Source: Castanea sativa
Lineage: Eukaryota; Streptophyta; Magnoliopsida; Fagales; Fagaceae
Assembly (NCBI RefSeq): GCF_040712315.1
Contig: NC_134023.1
Coordinates: 19,769,421 to 19,833,420 of the forward strand
Length of the DNA: 64,000 nucleotides
Reading direction: 5' to 3'
Part shown: positions 1 to 12,882 of the stretch, piece by piece
How the letters are laid out: each line of letters begins with the position of its first letter
Position numbering within the stretch: the stretch's first letter is position 1
Position numbers and translations under genes: made by a program
Notes under the pieces: generated by a model
The model's database searches: none
Told to the model about the DNA's origin: nothing
The model's input: the letters and a program-made list of their open reading frames with translations, nothing else

Positions 1-79
1 TTTTAACTCTTAAAATATATCAACATATCAACTATAAATCTCTATTTCCATGATCAAGACAAATCATCGTAGTTGATAT

Positions 80-1595
80 TGTTAGGATTTGTGCCCTTAA
101 ATCCTATTGTATGATGCTATGTATGATATTATGTATGACATTATGTATGACTTAATGTTGTGTTTAATAAAGTTGTTTTATTATTACCTAAAATAATGGT
201 AACATGAATATTGGGACATTATCATATAGTCCATAAGATGCATAGTATGTGATTTATGTGATTTAGTCATAGAAGATATAAGTCACAAGTTCTTTGAAAA
301 CTCAGAATTTATAGTTTGTAGTAGGTGATGAAATTGGGCATTTCATCTGCGAAGACTATAACGTATCAACTAAGATGATTTGTCTTGATCATGGAAGTGG
401 AAACTTCTAGTTGATATGTTGATATGTTTTAATAGTTAAGACATATTGAACTGGACCGCTGTGAGATTTATTATTCTCTTAACGACTGTCAAATGAATAA
501 TAAATCTCACGACTTCTATTTGCATGAACTCTTAATCCTGAGAGAATAATGGACCTAATCATGACATGTAGGTTGCTTTGATATATCAGGAGTGAGATCT
601 AAAGTAACGGTCAAAACCTCAGTATGTTGGGTAGCCACATTTAGTGTTGATGGAACATATATTCTCAAGATGGAATTCATAATAACAGAAATATAAAATA
701 TTCCCTTGAGATAATTTTAAGGGGTTTCGTTATTCAGAGTGTTAGGCCTAACCACTTTGGTAAGAAATTACTACAGTATATATTTATGAAATTGGATTTC
801 ATAAATATATGATGAATAACTTTAAAGGATTAAATCGGGTACTCAAGGATAAGATGTAGTAATTTACAAAGTGGCAGTCTACATTTATGACTTTGTATTA
901 CTATGAATATTTTATGAAGGGGCTGCGTGTATAATAAAGTCTTAGGATATAATTTATTAATAAGGCTTAGAGTGCAATTATATTTATATAGTGGTATTAA
1001 ATATAATTAATGGTAACTTTGGACTTGTCAAGAGTTGACGGAAAAGCCCAAGGCCCATTGGAGTAAGTGTCTTATTGGTCCATTTTGGTCCCACTCCAAG
1101 CCACACACTTAAGCCTAATTGAAAAGGCTCAATAGGCCAGCCCAATTAGATAATCAATTAGTTATAAAGAGAGAAATATACAGAATTTTTTATAAGTGTA
1201 GAGAAAAAGAAAAAGATAGAGTGTGAGGCACACTTTCATTCTCCCTTTGAAAACTGATTGAGAGACCACACATCTTGGGCGTAAAGTGGAATTGGAGTGA
1301 AGATTAAAAGTGTTCCCAAGTGCTTCTAATCTTTGTTTTGAATTTCTCCACACCTTTGAAAACTGATTGAGAGACCACACATCTTGGGCGTAAAGTGGAA
1401 TTGGAGTGAAGATTAAAAGTGTTCCCAAGTGCTTCTAATCTTTGTTTTGAATTTCTCCACACCAAGGTACGCTATCTTGTTCTTAAATTCTGAAATTTAC
1501 ATAGTGCACGTTATCAATCATGAATGAAATAGATCATTATTTGTTGCTTCCGCTATGTGTTTTGTATGAGATACAAAACCAGAATTTTTCCTTCA
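80..1595 (+). mobile_element. Solo LTR, LTR-1 family copy b, nested in copy a
   Basis: The element begins TGTTAGGATTTG at 80 and ends TTCCTTCA at 1595, the TG...CA ends of an LTR. It is flanked by the 5-bp duplication GATAT (75-79 and 1596-1600). No primer-binding site follows it and no second LTR is present, so it is a solo LTR left by LTR-LTR recombination. A TATA-like TTATAAAG lies near 1161. At 1516 bp it is longer than its relatives, mainly because of the 109-bp duplication at 1244-1461. Short ORFs inside it are not genes. Confidence 0.92.
1244..1461. repeat. 109-bp tandem duplication inside LTR-1 copy b
   Basis: The segment starting CCTTTGAAAACTGATTGAG at 1244 is repeated immediately at 1353 with almost no change. 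The other LTR-1 copies carry it only once, so the duplication is private to this copy. Confidence 0.9.
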
Positions 1596-1881
1596 GATAT
1601 TTTATAGTCTTCGCAGATGAAATGCCCAATTTCATCACCGACTACGAACTACAATTCTGAGTTTACAAAGAACTTGTGATTTATATCTTTTGTGATTTTT
1701 CACATAAATCACATACTATGCATCTCATAGACTATATGACAATGTCCCAATATTCATGTTACCATTATTTTAGATAATAGCAAAACAACTTTATTAAACA
1801 CAACATTAAATCATACATAATGTCATACATAATAACGTTCATAGCATCATACAATAGGATTTAAGGGCACCAATCTTAACA

Positions 1882-3248
1882 GAAATTCCATTGAATTTGC
1901 TCACTATAAAAGAAAGAGGTAGTCATGGATGAAAGGGGGGATCGGATGAGGGGAATGGAGACCCAATAGAGGAAGCACCTAAGGGAAAAGACTCAAGTGA
2001 GAAAAAAAAAAAAAACCCACGGCAAGAGAGTAGTAAGAAAACTAAGAGTAAAAAAAAAAAAAAAAAAAGAACGGAGGGAAAGAAAGAAAGTGGTAAAAAG
2101 AAGAGAGAAAATACAGCAGGAATAGGGGGCATGCATCAATAGACCATCTTTTCCCTCCCTCATAGCAAACTCACTCTTTGAAGTCTCTAAAAAGTAATAG
2201 CCAGTAGTCATTTAGGCATATTCTCCAAAATGCACAACTTTGATGGCAAGAGCCTATGATAAGGTTGTTCAAGTTAGGGTTTGGGTTCCTTCTTGGTTTA
2301 CTTATTCTATGGGAAAATTCAATACTTGATTTCAATTGCAAATATATTTGATTTCTCTCATTATAACTTATATCTACTGTATTTAGTCATTCTGCGGTAG
2401 CATGTTTTTATCACGTCTGCCGCATGAGTTGTCCTGCTATGGTATTTTTACTTGCTGTACTAGTTATTTTGTTATAGCACATGTTTATTGTATTTACCAT
2501 GTTAGCTATTATACTAGCTAAACCTTTCCTGCCGAAGCTTTCTTCTTTATTTGTTGTTACGTGTTTTACTTTTGACACAAACTAATCATCATCCCACCAT
2601 AAGTATATATATACATATCTCTTGTTTCTCATGTTCTGCAGAATATATTTTATAGATGTATATGTGAATACGTATAAGTATATTTACGAATATGTGTATG
2701 TATATATTTGAGAATATGCTAACCCATGTAAGCTAACATTTGCTTGCTTGGTATTTTCTTTGGGTTTTAGATTTGTTTATGTGCAGGAAGTAGAAAAGTA
2801 TTCCTGCAGTAAAAAATGAAGAGTAGTCATTCACACAGCCGAAAGCTTAACTACATGGCAAACAACTTTATTAGCACAGTAGAAAGCTTAACTGCACGGC
2901 AGACAGCTTAATTAGCACAGAAGAAAGCTTAATTGCATAGCAAAAAGCTTTATCGCGCAGCAAACAGTTTTACTGCACAGCAGAAAAGTCAGACCTGCGG
3001 CAGAAACTAGAGAAAAGTTCTTTCTGTGGATGAAACAAAGGATATGCCCAATTTGCATCGTCTTTTCTTGGACTTGGACTCAACGTTTGTGCACAAACTG
3101 GCAGTGGCAGAATGGTACTTTGGAGCCCATTTCGCGGAGCGCTAGGCCCAACTTCCTTCTAAGAGAAAGCCTAGACTAAGCGCTATCCAATAACATCAAG
3201 ACGTGTGTCTAAGGTACAAGAAACGTAAAAAGAACCCTCAACCAAGAG
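1882..3248. other. Unassigned stretch between LTR-1 and the Athila pol remnant
   Basis: No gene is visible. The stretch is AT-rich with long A runs near 2000-2080. At about 2845-2995 there is a run of imperfect ~28-30-bp units with the shared core GCACAG(T/A)AGAAAGCTTAA. These may be LTR or leader subrepeats of an unrecognised element. No TSD or termini could be defined. Confidence 0.4.
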
Positions 3249-3581
3249 TTAGAGGAAATTCGCAATGATGCCCATGAAAGTGCAAGGATGTACAAGGAAA
3301 AGATGAAGGCTTTTCATGACAAGATGATCTCTAGGAAGGAGTTTAAAGTTGGTCAAAAAGTTCTATACCATTCATAGGTTCGTTTGATTCTGAGTAAGTT
3401 GCGTTCTCGTTGGATTGGACCTTTTGTTGTTACTAATGTTTTTCCCCATGGTGCAGTTGAAATTCAAAGTTTAGCAACTTCCAAAGTGTTCACGTTGAAT
3501 GGTCATAGATTTAAGCCTTTCTATGAAGGTTTACAAGTAGAGAATGTGGCAAAATTGGACATTGAGGATTCGATCTACTGA
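3249..3581 (+). pseudogene. Athila-type Gypsy pol, C-terminal end of integrase (truncated)
   Basis: The frame from 3249 encodes the tail of a Ty3/Gypsy polyprotein: an integrase C-terminal region with KMKAFHDKMISRKEFKVGQ, then LRSRWIGPFVV and PHGAVEI, ending at the stop at 3579-3581. The wording (KLRSRWxGPF, PHGAVEI, NGHRFKP) is typical of the Athila lineage. An in-frame TAG at 3375-3377 breaks the frame. All upstream pol (protease, RT, RNase H, integrase core) is missing here. The bases after the stop (cgagccaacgac, then a ...GCAACTCAAG block) also resemble Athila elements. Confidence 0.8.
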
Positions 3582-4716
3582 TTGAAGAACGAAGCATTGA
3601 GTCGAGCCAACGACAATAAACAAAGGCGCTGCTTGAGAGGCAACTCAAGGGGAGTTCTTTTTTCTGTCTTTTTATTTTCGCATTTATATTTTGGTTATTT
3701 TTTCCTTTTCTTCACATTTCACCTTACATTGGGAACAATGTAAGTTTTAAGTGTGGGGGAGGGGATTTAGGTTGTGTTTTATTTTTTTATTTTTGAAAAA
3801 AATTTTAATTTTGTATTTTTGAAAAAAAAAATTGCTCTTTGTCTTTGTGGCTTTTAAAGATATTTGGTTGCGTATGTCATGAGCAAGATTCAATTAAGCT
3901 TGAAAAATTCATAACATGATTAAATAAGTAATCGTCCAACTAAGAATTAGTTGGTCTAGTTATTTTCCTTGAGAATGGTAGTGACTAAATTTAGTAGACA
4001 AAAGCTGGTGAGATTTTGAGCCTTTAGACTGACACATCCATATTAGTCTCATTATTCTTTCAAGTGAGATATTCTTCCATGGATTTTTTTTTCTCTAGAA
4101 CTTGCCTTGATTCTCTTCGAGGTCATATTGACACATGCATACCTGAACATGATTAAGGCCCTCTTTGTTATAAGCTACATAAGCCAAATAGCCTACCTTG
4201 TAATTAATTTTTCCCTTTGTTGAACCCCTTTAAGCTTTATTGTTTTTTTTTTTTTTTTCCCCTTCATTGTGAACTCATGTTACAAGCTTTAAACCCAAAA
4301 AATAATGCCTTTACCCAAACCGTAGAGCTAGTGGAGCATTGTTCATCATTATTATAAGTATGGGTGTGCAAGAAATAAGTGTGCGGGTGTCTAGATTTGT
4401 GGTATGGCTATGACTGGGGAAATAGAACATCTCTTCATTCTCAATTTGCGAGTTCCATTGTTGATGTAATTCTAGAAAAAAAAAAAGAAAAAAGAAAAGA
4501 AAAGAAGTGATGGAGAAAATTGCTTTAAATGTTACAAACCATCCATATTCATAATTCCTCCTAAAATTCCAAGAAAGGGGTTTTTATATACAAAGGTGGA
4601 AGCTCCTGAATGGAGTGATTGGTTTTACATGTCTTATATATTTGATGCTTGAGTTAATTCATTTTTGCTCCATTAGTTTCGATGGCTTTTGAGCTATATT
4701 CCCAAATATTTCCCAC
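3582..4716 (+). other. Athila 3' non-coding region, part 1
   Basis: Downstream of pol the sequence has the usual Athila landmarks: a 'gggaacaatgtaag' box and a purine block AAGTGTGGGGGAGGGG near 3750. No env-like ORF is open. It is interrupted at 4717 by element D and resumes at 21749. Confidence 0.6.
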
Positions 4717-5429
4717 TGTACAGTTTTTAGACCCTTTAAACACAAACAGATTAAACTAGTTATTTAGCCAAGTGATTAACTTAGGTAAATTATTCAGATC
4801 TAGGTTAACACAAGTAAATCATTACATTGACAAGTGCGAAAAATAAAGAACACAAGGATATGATAACTTAGGAAAACCAAACCGGTAAAAAACTTAGTGA
4901 GAATTTAACCTAGCTATCCTCAAGGTAAAACAAGATCCACTATGAAAGAATTTATGTTTACACAATAGCGACTTAGACCACTAATATCCTATTGCTACCT
5001 CGAGTAGGAAACTTACTACCATGACCACGTGACAGCTCCGAGTCCATGGACTACTTTTTTCTCAGATCCACAACATCCACAAGTACACCACTTATATTTC
5101 TTTAAGCTTTTTATGCAGCGACTGAAATGATCTCCAAGCTCTCGACATCAATCTTGATCTTGAAAACCCTAAGTATGTATGAAGGCAAACACCTCTAGAT
5201 CTCACAGGAGATTCACACACATAGCATAAACAACAACACTAAAACATGGCTAAGGTTTTACTATTTATATCATATCATATACTATATATCATATACTATA
5301 TATAATAGCAGAAGCTGAGAGAAAGTGATTCCTACAATTAAGGAGGTGCTGACAAATAGGAAAATTGCCTAACTAAAATTCAGACACGTTTCACTTTAAA
5401 AAGTGATATAATATATTGTTTTGTAGGGT

Positions 5430-6055
5430 TAACACCATTTGTCACAACTACAAAAACCCTAGCCTCTTCTCATCAGACTCTTCTTAACATTTTCTCTCTC
5501 TAAAAAAAACCCCTGGTGATACTGCGATAGAGAGAAAGGGAAGGAGAAAAAAAATCTAGCGATCTCTTCACATCAAACACTGCAAGGAGGAAAAAAAAAA
5601 AAACCTTGCGCCACATTGGAGATTCGTTCGGCCGGCCATCGCCATCCCCTTTTGAGTTTTTCAGGTACGTTCTTTTCTCTCTCCCTCTCTTTCTCACTAT
5701 GAGTTTTTGTAGTTTTGATTCGGTTTTGAAACTTCCCTATGATTTCGGGATAGGTTCCCCTATTTCCATGAATTTGTGAAATATTCTAGATCTGTTTTGC
5801 GATTAAAATCTTTGACTTTGAATGCACGTGCTCGTGATTCTAGGGTTTTGTTATAATCGCCCTTTGAAAATTCTTTGAATATATATCTATATATACTAAT
5901 TTTGGTTTAGGATTTTGTTGTCCTCTGTTACAATTGGCTTAGTTTTCTTAAAAAAGTCTATTTTTGGTTCAGGGAATCAAAGTTAAATACGATCAAACGT
6001 CCCAGGAATATTGAGATACGGGGATAAAGATCGACACTACTCTGACAAAAGGTAT
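5430..6055 (+). other. Gene-5'-end-like cargo in the Helitron (leader and splice-donor-like sites)
   Basis: The stretch resembles a captured host promoter and 5'UTR: CCCTAGCC followed by CT-rich leader, then GAGTTTTTCAG|GTACGT near 5664, an intron-like T-rich stretch, and an exon-like piece ending CTGACAAAAG|GTATGC near 6052. No open reading frame of useful length covers it. Gene-fragment capture is common in plant Helitrons; the parent gene is not recognised. Confidence 0.4.
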
Positions 6056-6771
6056 GCATCAATTCTCTATGTTCCAACTTGAATTGAAAATCGGTTGTTC
6101 ATTCTCTTTCTTTAGATGTTTTGTTGTGAATATTGATTCTTACGGCATGGACAGAATGCTGAACCCTAGAATCATGAGAGACCATCTATAAATCAAACCG
6201 ACCTCTTATTTGAATTTGATTTGCATGTGAACATTCTGTGACCATCTATTTGGCCACTAGAAAAAAGGAGAATAAATTAATTGGGACATTATAATTATAC
6301 ATATCAATTTAATCCAAAATAAAATTTTAATTTAATACAAATAAAGATGAGATAAACAGAAAAAAAAAATTTACATAGATTTTTATCAATCTCAGAGCCC
6401 GTGGATACCAGGATATAAATGTTTGTTTGGTAATAGGGCTGAGGGGGTGGTATTGAAGAGCCACTTAGCCAATTGCATATCCAATTACATTCATTTTTCC
6501 CCCTGCTTAATTGTCTAGGGTTCTTCTTTTATCCTTTAAAAAAAAAATAGATTGGTTGATTCTCTTTCTTTGGATGCTTTGGTTTGGTTTTTTTAATTTT
6601 GGTAACATTAAGGACTTATCCTTTGATTTATTATAGTTAAAAGTAAAATTTCACCTTGGATTGTTTAATCTTGCTTTAAGTATTTATTTTATATATCCTT
6701 GGCTAATGGAAGCCAAATCCTTAGTCATCATCATATGAGAAATAGCCAATAGATTGTTAAAATACTCCTCA

Positions 6772-8158
6772 TGTTAGGATTAGTGCCCTTAAATCTTATT
6801 GCATGATGTTATGTATGATATTATGTATGACATGATGTATGACTTAATATTGTGATTGATAAATTTGTTTTATTACTATCTAAAATAATGGTAACATAAA
6901 TATTGAGACATTATCATATAGTCCATGAAATGCATTGTATGTGATTTAGTCACAGAAAATGTAAATCACAAGTTTCTTGTAAACTCAAAATGTAGTTCGT
7001 AGTCGGTGATGAAATTTGGCATTTCATCTGTGAAGACTATAACATATCAACTAAGATGATTTGTCTTGATCATGGAAATGGAGATTTCTAGTTGGTATGT
7101 TGATATGTTTTGAGAGTTAAAACATATTGAACTGGACCGGTGTGAGATTTATTATTCTCCTAACGACTGTCAAATGAATAATAAACTAACGACTTATATT
7201 TGCATGAACTCTTAATCCTGAGAGAATAATGGACTTGATCATAAGGTGTAGGTTGCTTTGATATATCAGGAGTGAGATCCAGAGTTACGGTCAAAACCTC
7301 AGTATGTTGGGCAACCACATTTAATGTTAACAGAACATATATTCTCAAGATGAAATTCATAGTCTCTTAACGGAGATACAAAATATTCCCTTGAGATAAG
7401 TTTAATGGGTTTGTTATTCAGAATGTTAGGCCTAACTACTTTAGTAAATAGTTACTAGAGTATATATTTATGAAATTGGATTTCATAAATATATGATGAA
7501 TAACTTAAAAGATTAAACCGGGTACTCAAGGATAAGATGTAGTAATTTACAAAGTGGCAGTCTACATTCATGACTTTGTGTTACTACGAATATTTTAATG
7601 AAGGGGTTTCATGTACAATAAAGTCTTGGGATATAATTTATAGATAAGGCCTAGAGTGCAACTATATTTATACAGTAGTATTAAATATAGTTAATGGTTA
7701 CTTTGGACTTGTCAAGAGTTGACAGAAAAGCCCAAGGCCCATTGGAGCTAGTGTCTTCTTGGTCCCTTTTGGTCCCACTCCAAGCCACACATTTAAGCCC
7801 AATTGGAAAGGCTCATAAGGCCAGTCCAATTAGATAATCAATTAGATACAAAGGGTGAAATACATAGAATTTTCTGTATAGAATTTTGTAAGAACATTGT
7901 GAAGTTGTGTATGAAAGTGTTAGACACTTTGACATTCTCCTTTTGGAACTGATTGAGAGACCACACATCTTGGGCGTTAGTGGAATTGGAGTGAAGATTG
8001 AAAGTGTTCCCAAGAAATTTTGATCTTCAGTTTTGAAATTCACTGCTCCAAGGTACACTCTCTTGTTCTTATATTTTGAAACTTATATAGTGCATGTTAA
8101 ATTTTATGAATGAAGTAGATCCGTTATTTTTCTGCTGCGTACATGCATATTTCCATCA
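6772..8158 (+). mobile_element. Solo LTR, LTR-1 family copy c, inside the Helitron
   Basis: It starts TGTTAGGATTAGTGCCC at 6772 and ends CATATTTCCATCA at 8158, with a perfect 5-bp duplication CCTCA at 6767-6771 and 8159-8163. No primer site or internal region is attached. It must post-date the Helitron, which post-dates element D. Confidence 0.94.
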
Positions 8159-8163
8159 CCTCA

Positions 8164-11100
8164 CTCTATTATTTTATTGAATACTGAGTTCTTTGCCAGG
8201 TACAACACGGGTATTTTGCAAGAAGAGTTACTGCATCAAACTAAGAGGTTTGGATGGCCTGATTTTCCCTCTATTTATCTCATAATTTGAATTAAATTTT
8301 CTCCGTTGATCTGTTTGGTTTTGATTTGGCTTTGAATTGCATATTTTAATCTACTTTTATCTTCATTTTTTTTAAATCAATGAATTCTTATTTTGTATTC
8401 TACTAAACTATAAAATTTTTATGATTTTTCTTTTTTGGCTATGCTTTTAGGGGCTTGCATTTGGTACCTCCACCATATTCATGTATTGGACAGACTTGAT
8501 ATAAAACCTGTGTCACACCAAGGTCATCATTTTGTTACTTGAATATGTTTAGGAAAAAAACATGTTTGCCATTCAATAATAGTTGATTTCACAATGTTGC
8601 TGCTCTGAGCATCTATTATTTGAAACTAAAAAGTCTAAAACCTCTTTAATGTTTGTGCAAAAAAGTCATGTTTTTCGTTTGATTGTATATTTGTTTAAAG
8701 GAATGTATAATTGTTTTAAAGGATGGATGAATCTTTTTTGGAAGAAAATTATGTTTCTTTTTCATTTATTGAATTTGATTAAATAGCCAACATATTGCTT
8801 AAAATTATGTCGTTGAATATTTAGGGACTGTTTACTAAAGATTGTTATGTGGTGTACACATTAATGTTTCAATTAGTTTGTCGATCTTTAGAAAAAGCTT
8901 TTTATGTTGACTCTGATTTCTTCGTGTAGTGCTGTGGTGTGGTAAATTGTTATGTTGCCTTTTCTTTCTACTTGATTTTTTTTTAGGATGTTCACAACTA
9001 GACTACGAAACTAATTTATCACCGTGCTGGGCATGAGTAGATGGAATACACTAACTGGTATATAGTTTAAACTATATTGGGCTGTTCATTTTCTGCAAAA
9101 TACTGACATTGTTGGTTTCAGAAAATTTTTTAAAGGGTAGCTCTGTGCAAATAATTGCAGGTTCTTCTAAAAATATTAGAACTGTGAGTTGTGTCCTAAT
9201 TTGGTCTTAATGTTGGCATTTTTCTGTTATTTTCAAAACAGATGTTCAACAAGTGATCTTTGCTATACAATCTTCTAACTCCAAATTTTTAAGCTATGGA
9301 CTTTTAGTTGCTGCTATTTAAATATTTTATGCTCTTTCTAACTCCAAATTTTAAAGCTATGGACTTTTAGTTGCTCCTATTTTAATATTTTATGCTTTGT
9401 TGCCAGGATTGCATTAGTTGAAATTCAATTTCATTCCAGCTAGGCTAAATAGGTTGCTGTAATGTTAGCTAATTGGGCAGGATGAGGTTATCTTCATTTT
9501 CGTGATTTCTCTTTTATGTACATTGTTACAACTTACAACATTATGTTCAAAATCCTAAATTGCTTGATGTCCATCTCTCTGTGTTCGTGTCATTGCTTTG
9601 GTTTTTAAATTTTTTTTTTCGTAATAATGTTTTGTTATTTGAATTTGAATTAAAATCTGGATGTTTATTTTCTCTCTTTCAATGTTTTGGCCTCAGATTA
9701 TAATCTTTGTTTTTCCTACTTTACTAACATTATAATCTTTTCCAAATTGGAATTATTATATTCTATGATTATTTACTGCCTTCTTGATTTATCATAATCC
9801 ATTTTTAATGGGGGTGTCATCATGGGGTTTAGCCCTTGAATATGTGTAAAAAAAAAATATGTTTGTCGTTCAATAATGGTTGATTCCTTAGCATTTTTTT
9901 TTTTTCCAATGTTTGTAGGTTTGGGTGTTTTGGGCTGCTCTGAATAAGTATATGATTCCTAAAGTATTTTATGTTAACATATTTTTTCATATGTGCTTGC
10001 ATCTACCCTTTGGTGTTAATTCTTGAGTTTTTATTCAAAATTTTTCTTCGCAACCCAAAGAAGAGATAAAAAGAAGGTAGTGAGCTGATTTTCTATTGAT
10101 AAGTAGTGGAATCTTAGGAATGTGCTTTAGCAATACAACAATTTGAATCAAAAGGAGGAGTCAAATATTAGGTTTTACTTTCTCTACTAACAGAGGTTAT
10201 ATTTATTATATGTGTCCATTAAGTGTTGATTTACTTAATAGGTTGTAGCTTTCTTTTAAGACTTTGTTAAATACTGTTTTGCTGCATTACTCAATCAAGG
10301 ATTAAGGTTTGACTACCTTTTTTCCTTCTTTTTTTTTTTTTTACAATTACTTGAGTTCTGTTTTGTTTAGTTTTCTTGAATTAATTATGTTTTGTCGATG
10401 ACTGCATGCTAAGAGATTACTAAATCAAAATTTTTTTCCCAGTTAATCTTAAGTCTTTAACTTCTCATTCCCATTACTTAATGATACAAAGGATCCTCTC
10501 ACTGATAAGACCATTTATTATACTTCAATAGATGAAGCTTTTTCTTTGTGTCCATTAAGGGTTGATTTTCTTAATAGGTCGTAATTTTCTTTTGGGATTT
10601 TTTGTGTTGGCCTGTAATGATTTTTCCTAAGGGAATCTTTGCCTATATATATATATATAATTATCAATATATATTTTCTGTGCTAGAATAGTGCAGTGTT
10701 ATTTCCTATTGGATTTTCTTTCATATATGGCTGTTAGAGCCAATTTTGTGATGCCTTCTCTAATCACCTATCTATAATCACCTATGTTTTGTATTCTATG
10801 TTTTGTTAATAGCCATATTTGTAAGATGAATGTTTTAAAATCTGAATGTTTGGGGAGTATAGTTATTTTGTAATTTTTTGTAAATAAAATTATTGGTTTT
10901 TTAAGTTAATTACTAAGTTTTTTTTTTTTTTTTGGAGCATCTTACGCTTTCCTTTTGTGTTAAGAATTTTTTTTTTTGACAAGTATGTTAAGAATAATTT
11001 CGCATATATTTTAAAATTTTTCTATTAGACTTTTTTTCTTTTAATTTTTGTACTGCTCAAGCTATTAGGCTCAGTTTATTGGGAGGTTTTTTTAAAATGT

Positions 11101-12050
11101 TGTTGTTGTTAGTTGTGTTAATTTTGTTTATTCATTTGTTATTATTGTATATGTCTTAGTATTTTGGATTGAGTACTTATAGATGCTTTAATTTTATTCA
11201 TTTATTTATTTTATGAATAGAAGATTACATAATAATGGGTGAAAAGCTTCATGAATTCCATAACTTGGGTGTGAGTATAATTTAATCTATCTCTGTGTAA
11301 TATTGAAGCAAAGCCTTAAAAATTTGAAGAACTTTGGTGTAATTAATCTTGATTCTTGCTGTCTTATTGAGTGTTTATGTTTAGGTGCTTTTGTTTCTTT
11401 ATGATTTGGCTTTCATGAAAGTGTTGAGAAAAAGTTCAAGAGGAAGGATTATTCAATTAAATGAAGGGTTTGTAATAGCCAAATCATGATCCATATGAAA
11501 CTTAATTTGTCTAAAATTTCCAATTATTGACTCCGATGACCACAAAGCTAAAGCTGCAAAGGGTTATCAAACATTTGCAGTGTTAATTACTCTTTAATCA
11601 TCTTCAGTTTTAGTAGAAAACTTCAAAAATTAATTGTGACTATAAGATTACCAATTGAAAATTAGTCTCTTAAAGAAAGATTGACTGTGAAGTATATTAG
11701 TACTTTATTAATTTGTTTTAGATATGATCAAATATACTTGCATATTGGGACAACATTGTTTATATATGTATTTTGGTCTCTTGCATTTATCCCCACCAGT
11801 GATTGTTTGGTGTTGATTCAAAATTTGTAATGTTTCATTTATATAAATCTGCCATTTTTTTGAATTTTAAATAATTATAATTAATTATATAACATATATA
11901 ATTAATTATATAATGCATAATCACATGTTTTATAGAATCTCAGTTTGTAGTAGCTCATTTATATTGACTCTTATCAGAAATTTAATATTCATAATGACAT
12001 ATTTTCCCCCACATGTTAATTCAGATTAGTCATTTCTGACTTATTAAAAA
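8164..12050. other. Helitron interior, AT-rich, no gene recognised
   Basis: The sequence is T-rich with stop codons in all frames. It contains diverged direct repeats: a CTTGAATATGTxTA...TTCAATAATxGTTGATT block near 8540 and again near 9835, and a 'ttaataggt(t/c)gta' block near 10240 and 10575. There are stretches that look like intron remnants but no defensible exon. Confidence 0.5.
9274..9399. repeat. 63-bp direct tandem repeat
   Basis: The unit starting TCTAACTCCAAATTTT at 9274 recurs at 9337 with a few substitutions (GGACTTTTAGTTGCT shared). Confidence 0.85.
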
Positions 12051-12377
12051 ATGGAAACTGCAAGACAAGTGCGCCTAAAAAGGCGGATGCTAATGTTTAA
12101 GAGGCAATCCAGCAGAAAATGGCATGAAAGAAAAAAAAGTTTACAAAATATACTTACCCAGGCTAGGAAATCTAGGGAAATGGTCATCGCTAAAAAGAGG
12201 AAAAAAAACAAGAGGGATAGAACGACATTATCTCATGACAGCTCTATGTTGCATTCACCTGGTACAAATATGGACGTTTATGCGTCAAGAGGTTCGCTTC
12301 TCTTTCTGTCACTTTGTATTTATAAATTCTTTAAACATTGCTTCATAAAGACCATTTTAAAATCTGTCTGTCAATGA
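12051..12377 (+). CDS. Small basic ORF of unknown function (Helitron cargo or Helitron-protein exon)
   Basis: The frame encodes 108 residues, strongly basic in its first 65, with the stretch ETARQVRLKRRMLMFKRQ and a second basic cluster KKRKKNKRD that could act as a nuclear localisation signal. It then reads SSMLHSPGTNMDVYAS. I do not recognise the family. The hydrophobic tail after about residue 82 looks like intron read-through: a possible splice donor lies after GTCAAGAG near 12292. It lies ~500 bases from the Helitron 3' end, so an exon of a degraded element protein or a captured gene are both possible. Confidence 0.35.
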   Translation: METARQVRLKRRMLMFKRQSSRKWHERKKSLQNILTQARKSREMVIAKKRKKNKRDRTTLSHDSSMLHSPGTNMDVYASRGSLLFLSLCIYKFFKHCFIKTILKSVCQ

Positions 12378-12388
12378 TCATATGGAAT

Positions 12389-12392
<4 letters not shown>

Positions 12393-12450
<58 letters not shown>
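12393..12450. repeat. (TG)n-(TA)n microsatellite
   Basis: A near-perfect (TG) run from 12393 to about 12440 passes into a short (TA) run. The reading frame through it is not a gene. Confidence 0.97.
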
Positions 12451-12451
<1 letters not shown>

Positions 12452-12882
12452 CTTGCGGAAAATTGTGTTCATGCTGTCATAAAATAACAAAATTCAAGTT
12501 TTTGTCAAGAATTATATTACTTTCAACATTAAGCTTTTTAACTTATTCGCTTATATACATTCTCATAAAATCCCAAGAATTTTTAGATACAAATACATTA
12601 CTGCTTTTTTTCAAAAAAAAAAAAGAATAATAAATTAAAAAATGCAAAGATAATACATATAAGAGAGATAGAGAGAGATAAATCTTAAGATTTAAAAAAA
12701 AAAAAAAATTAAACCCATGATGATAAAGAAACTTACCCAAAATTGCCCCCTTTGGTAAAATATGTTACTAACTAATTTTAGAAAGAACATTTTCCTTCCT
12801 TAGAAGTATAGAGTATGGATATATATACTTTACCTGTAAATGTAATTTGTGTATACACCAATTTTACTAATAATAAAATGAT
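12451..12882. other. Helitron 3' sub-terminal region
   Basis: AT-rich sequence with poly-A tracts and a short GAGAGATAGAGAGAGATA run at about 12664. No gene is seen. Confidence 0.5.

Larger units (their letters stand above)
1..1881 (-). mobile_element. LTR-1 family LTR, copy a (reverse, split by copy b)
   Basis: Positions 1-79 and 1601-1881 join into one reverse-oriented copy of a ~1.4-kb LTR seen six times in the window. Its terminus (read in reverse from 1881) begins TGTTAAGATTGGTGCCC, like the other copies. Copy b sits between the two pieces with a GATAT duplication, so a is the older insertion. The left part runs off the window, so its own TSD cannot be checked. No coding capacity is seen. 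Confidence 0.85.

Noticed and set aside
1162..1428. 88-codon reverse ORF, and similar short ORFs in the other LTR-1 copies (7813, 54244, 57406)
   Set aside because: They lie wholly within LTRs and follow the LTR sequence; no domain, no conserved start.
1923..2211. Reverse ORFs rich in Phe/Leu
   Set aside because: Produced by long A runs read in reverse.
12382..12630. ORF beginning with repeated Cys-Val
   Set aside because: Translation of the (TG)n microsatellite.
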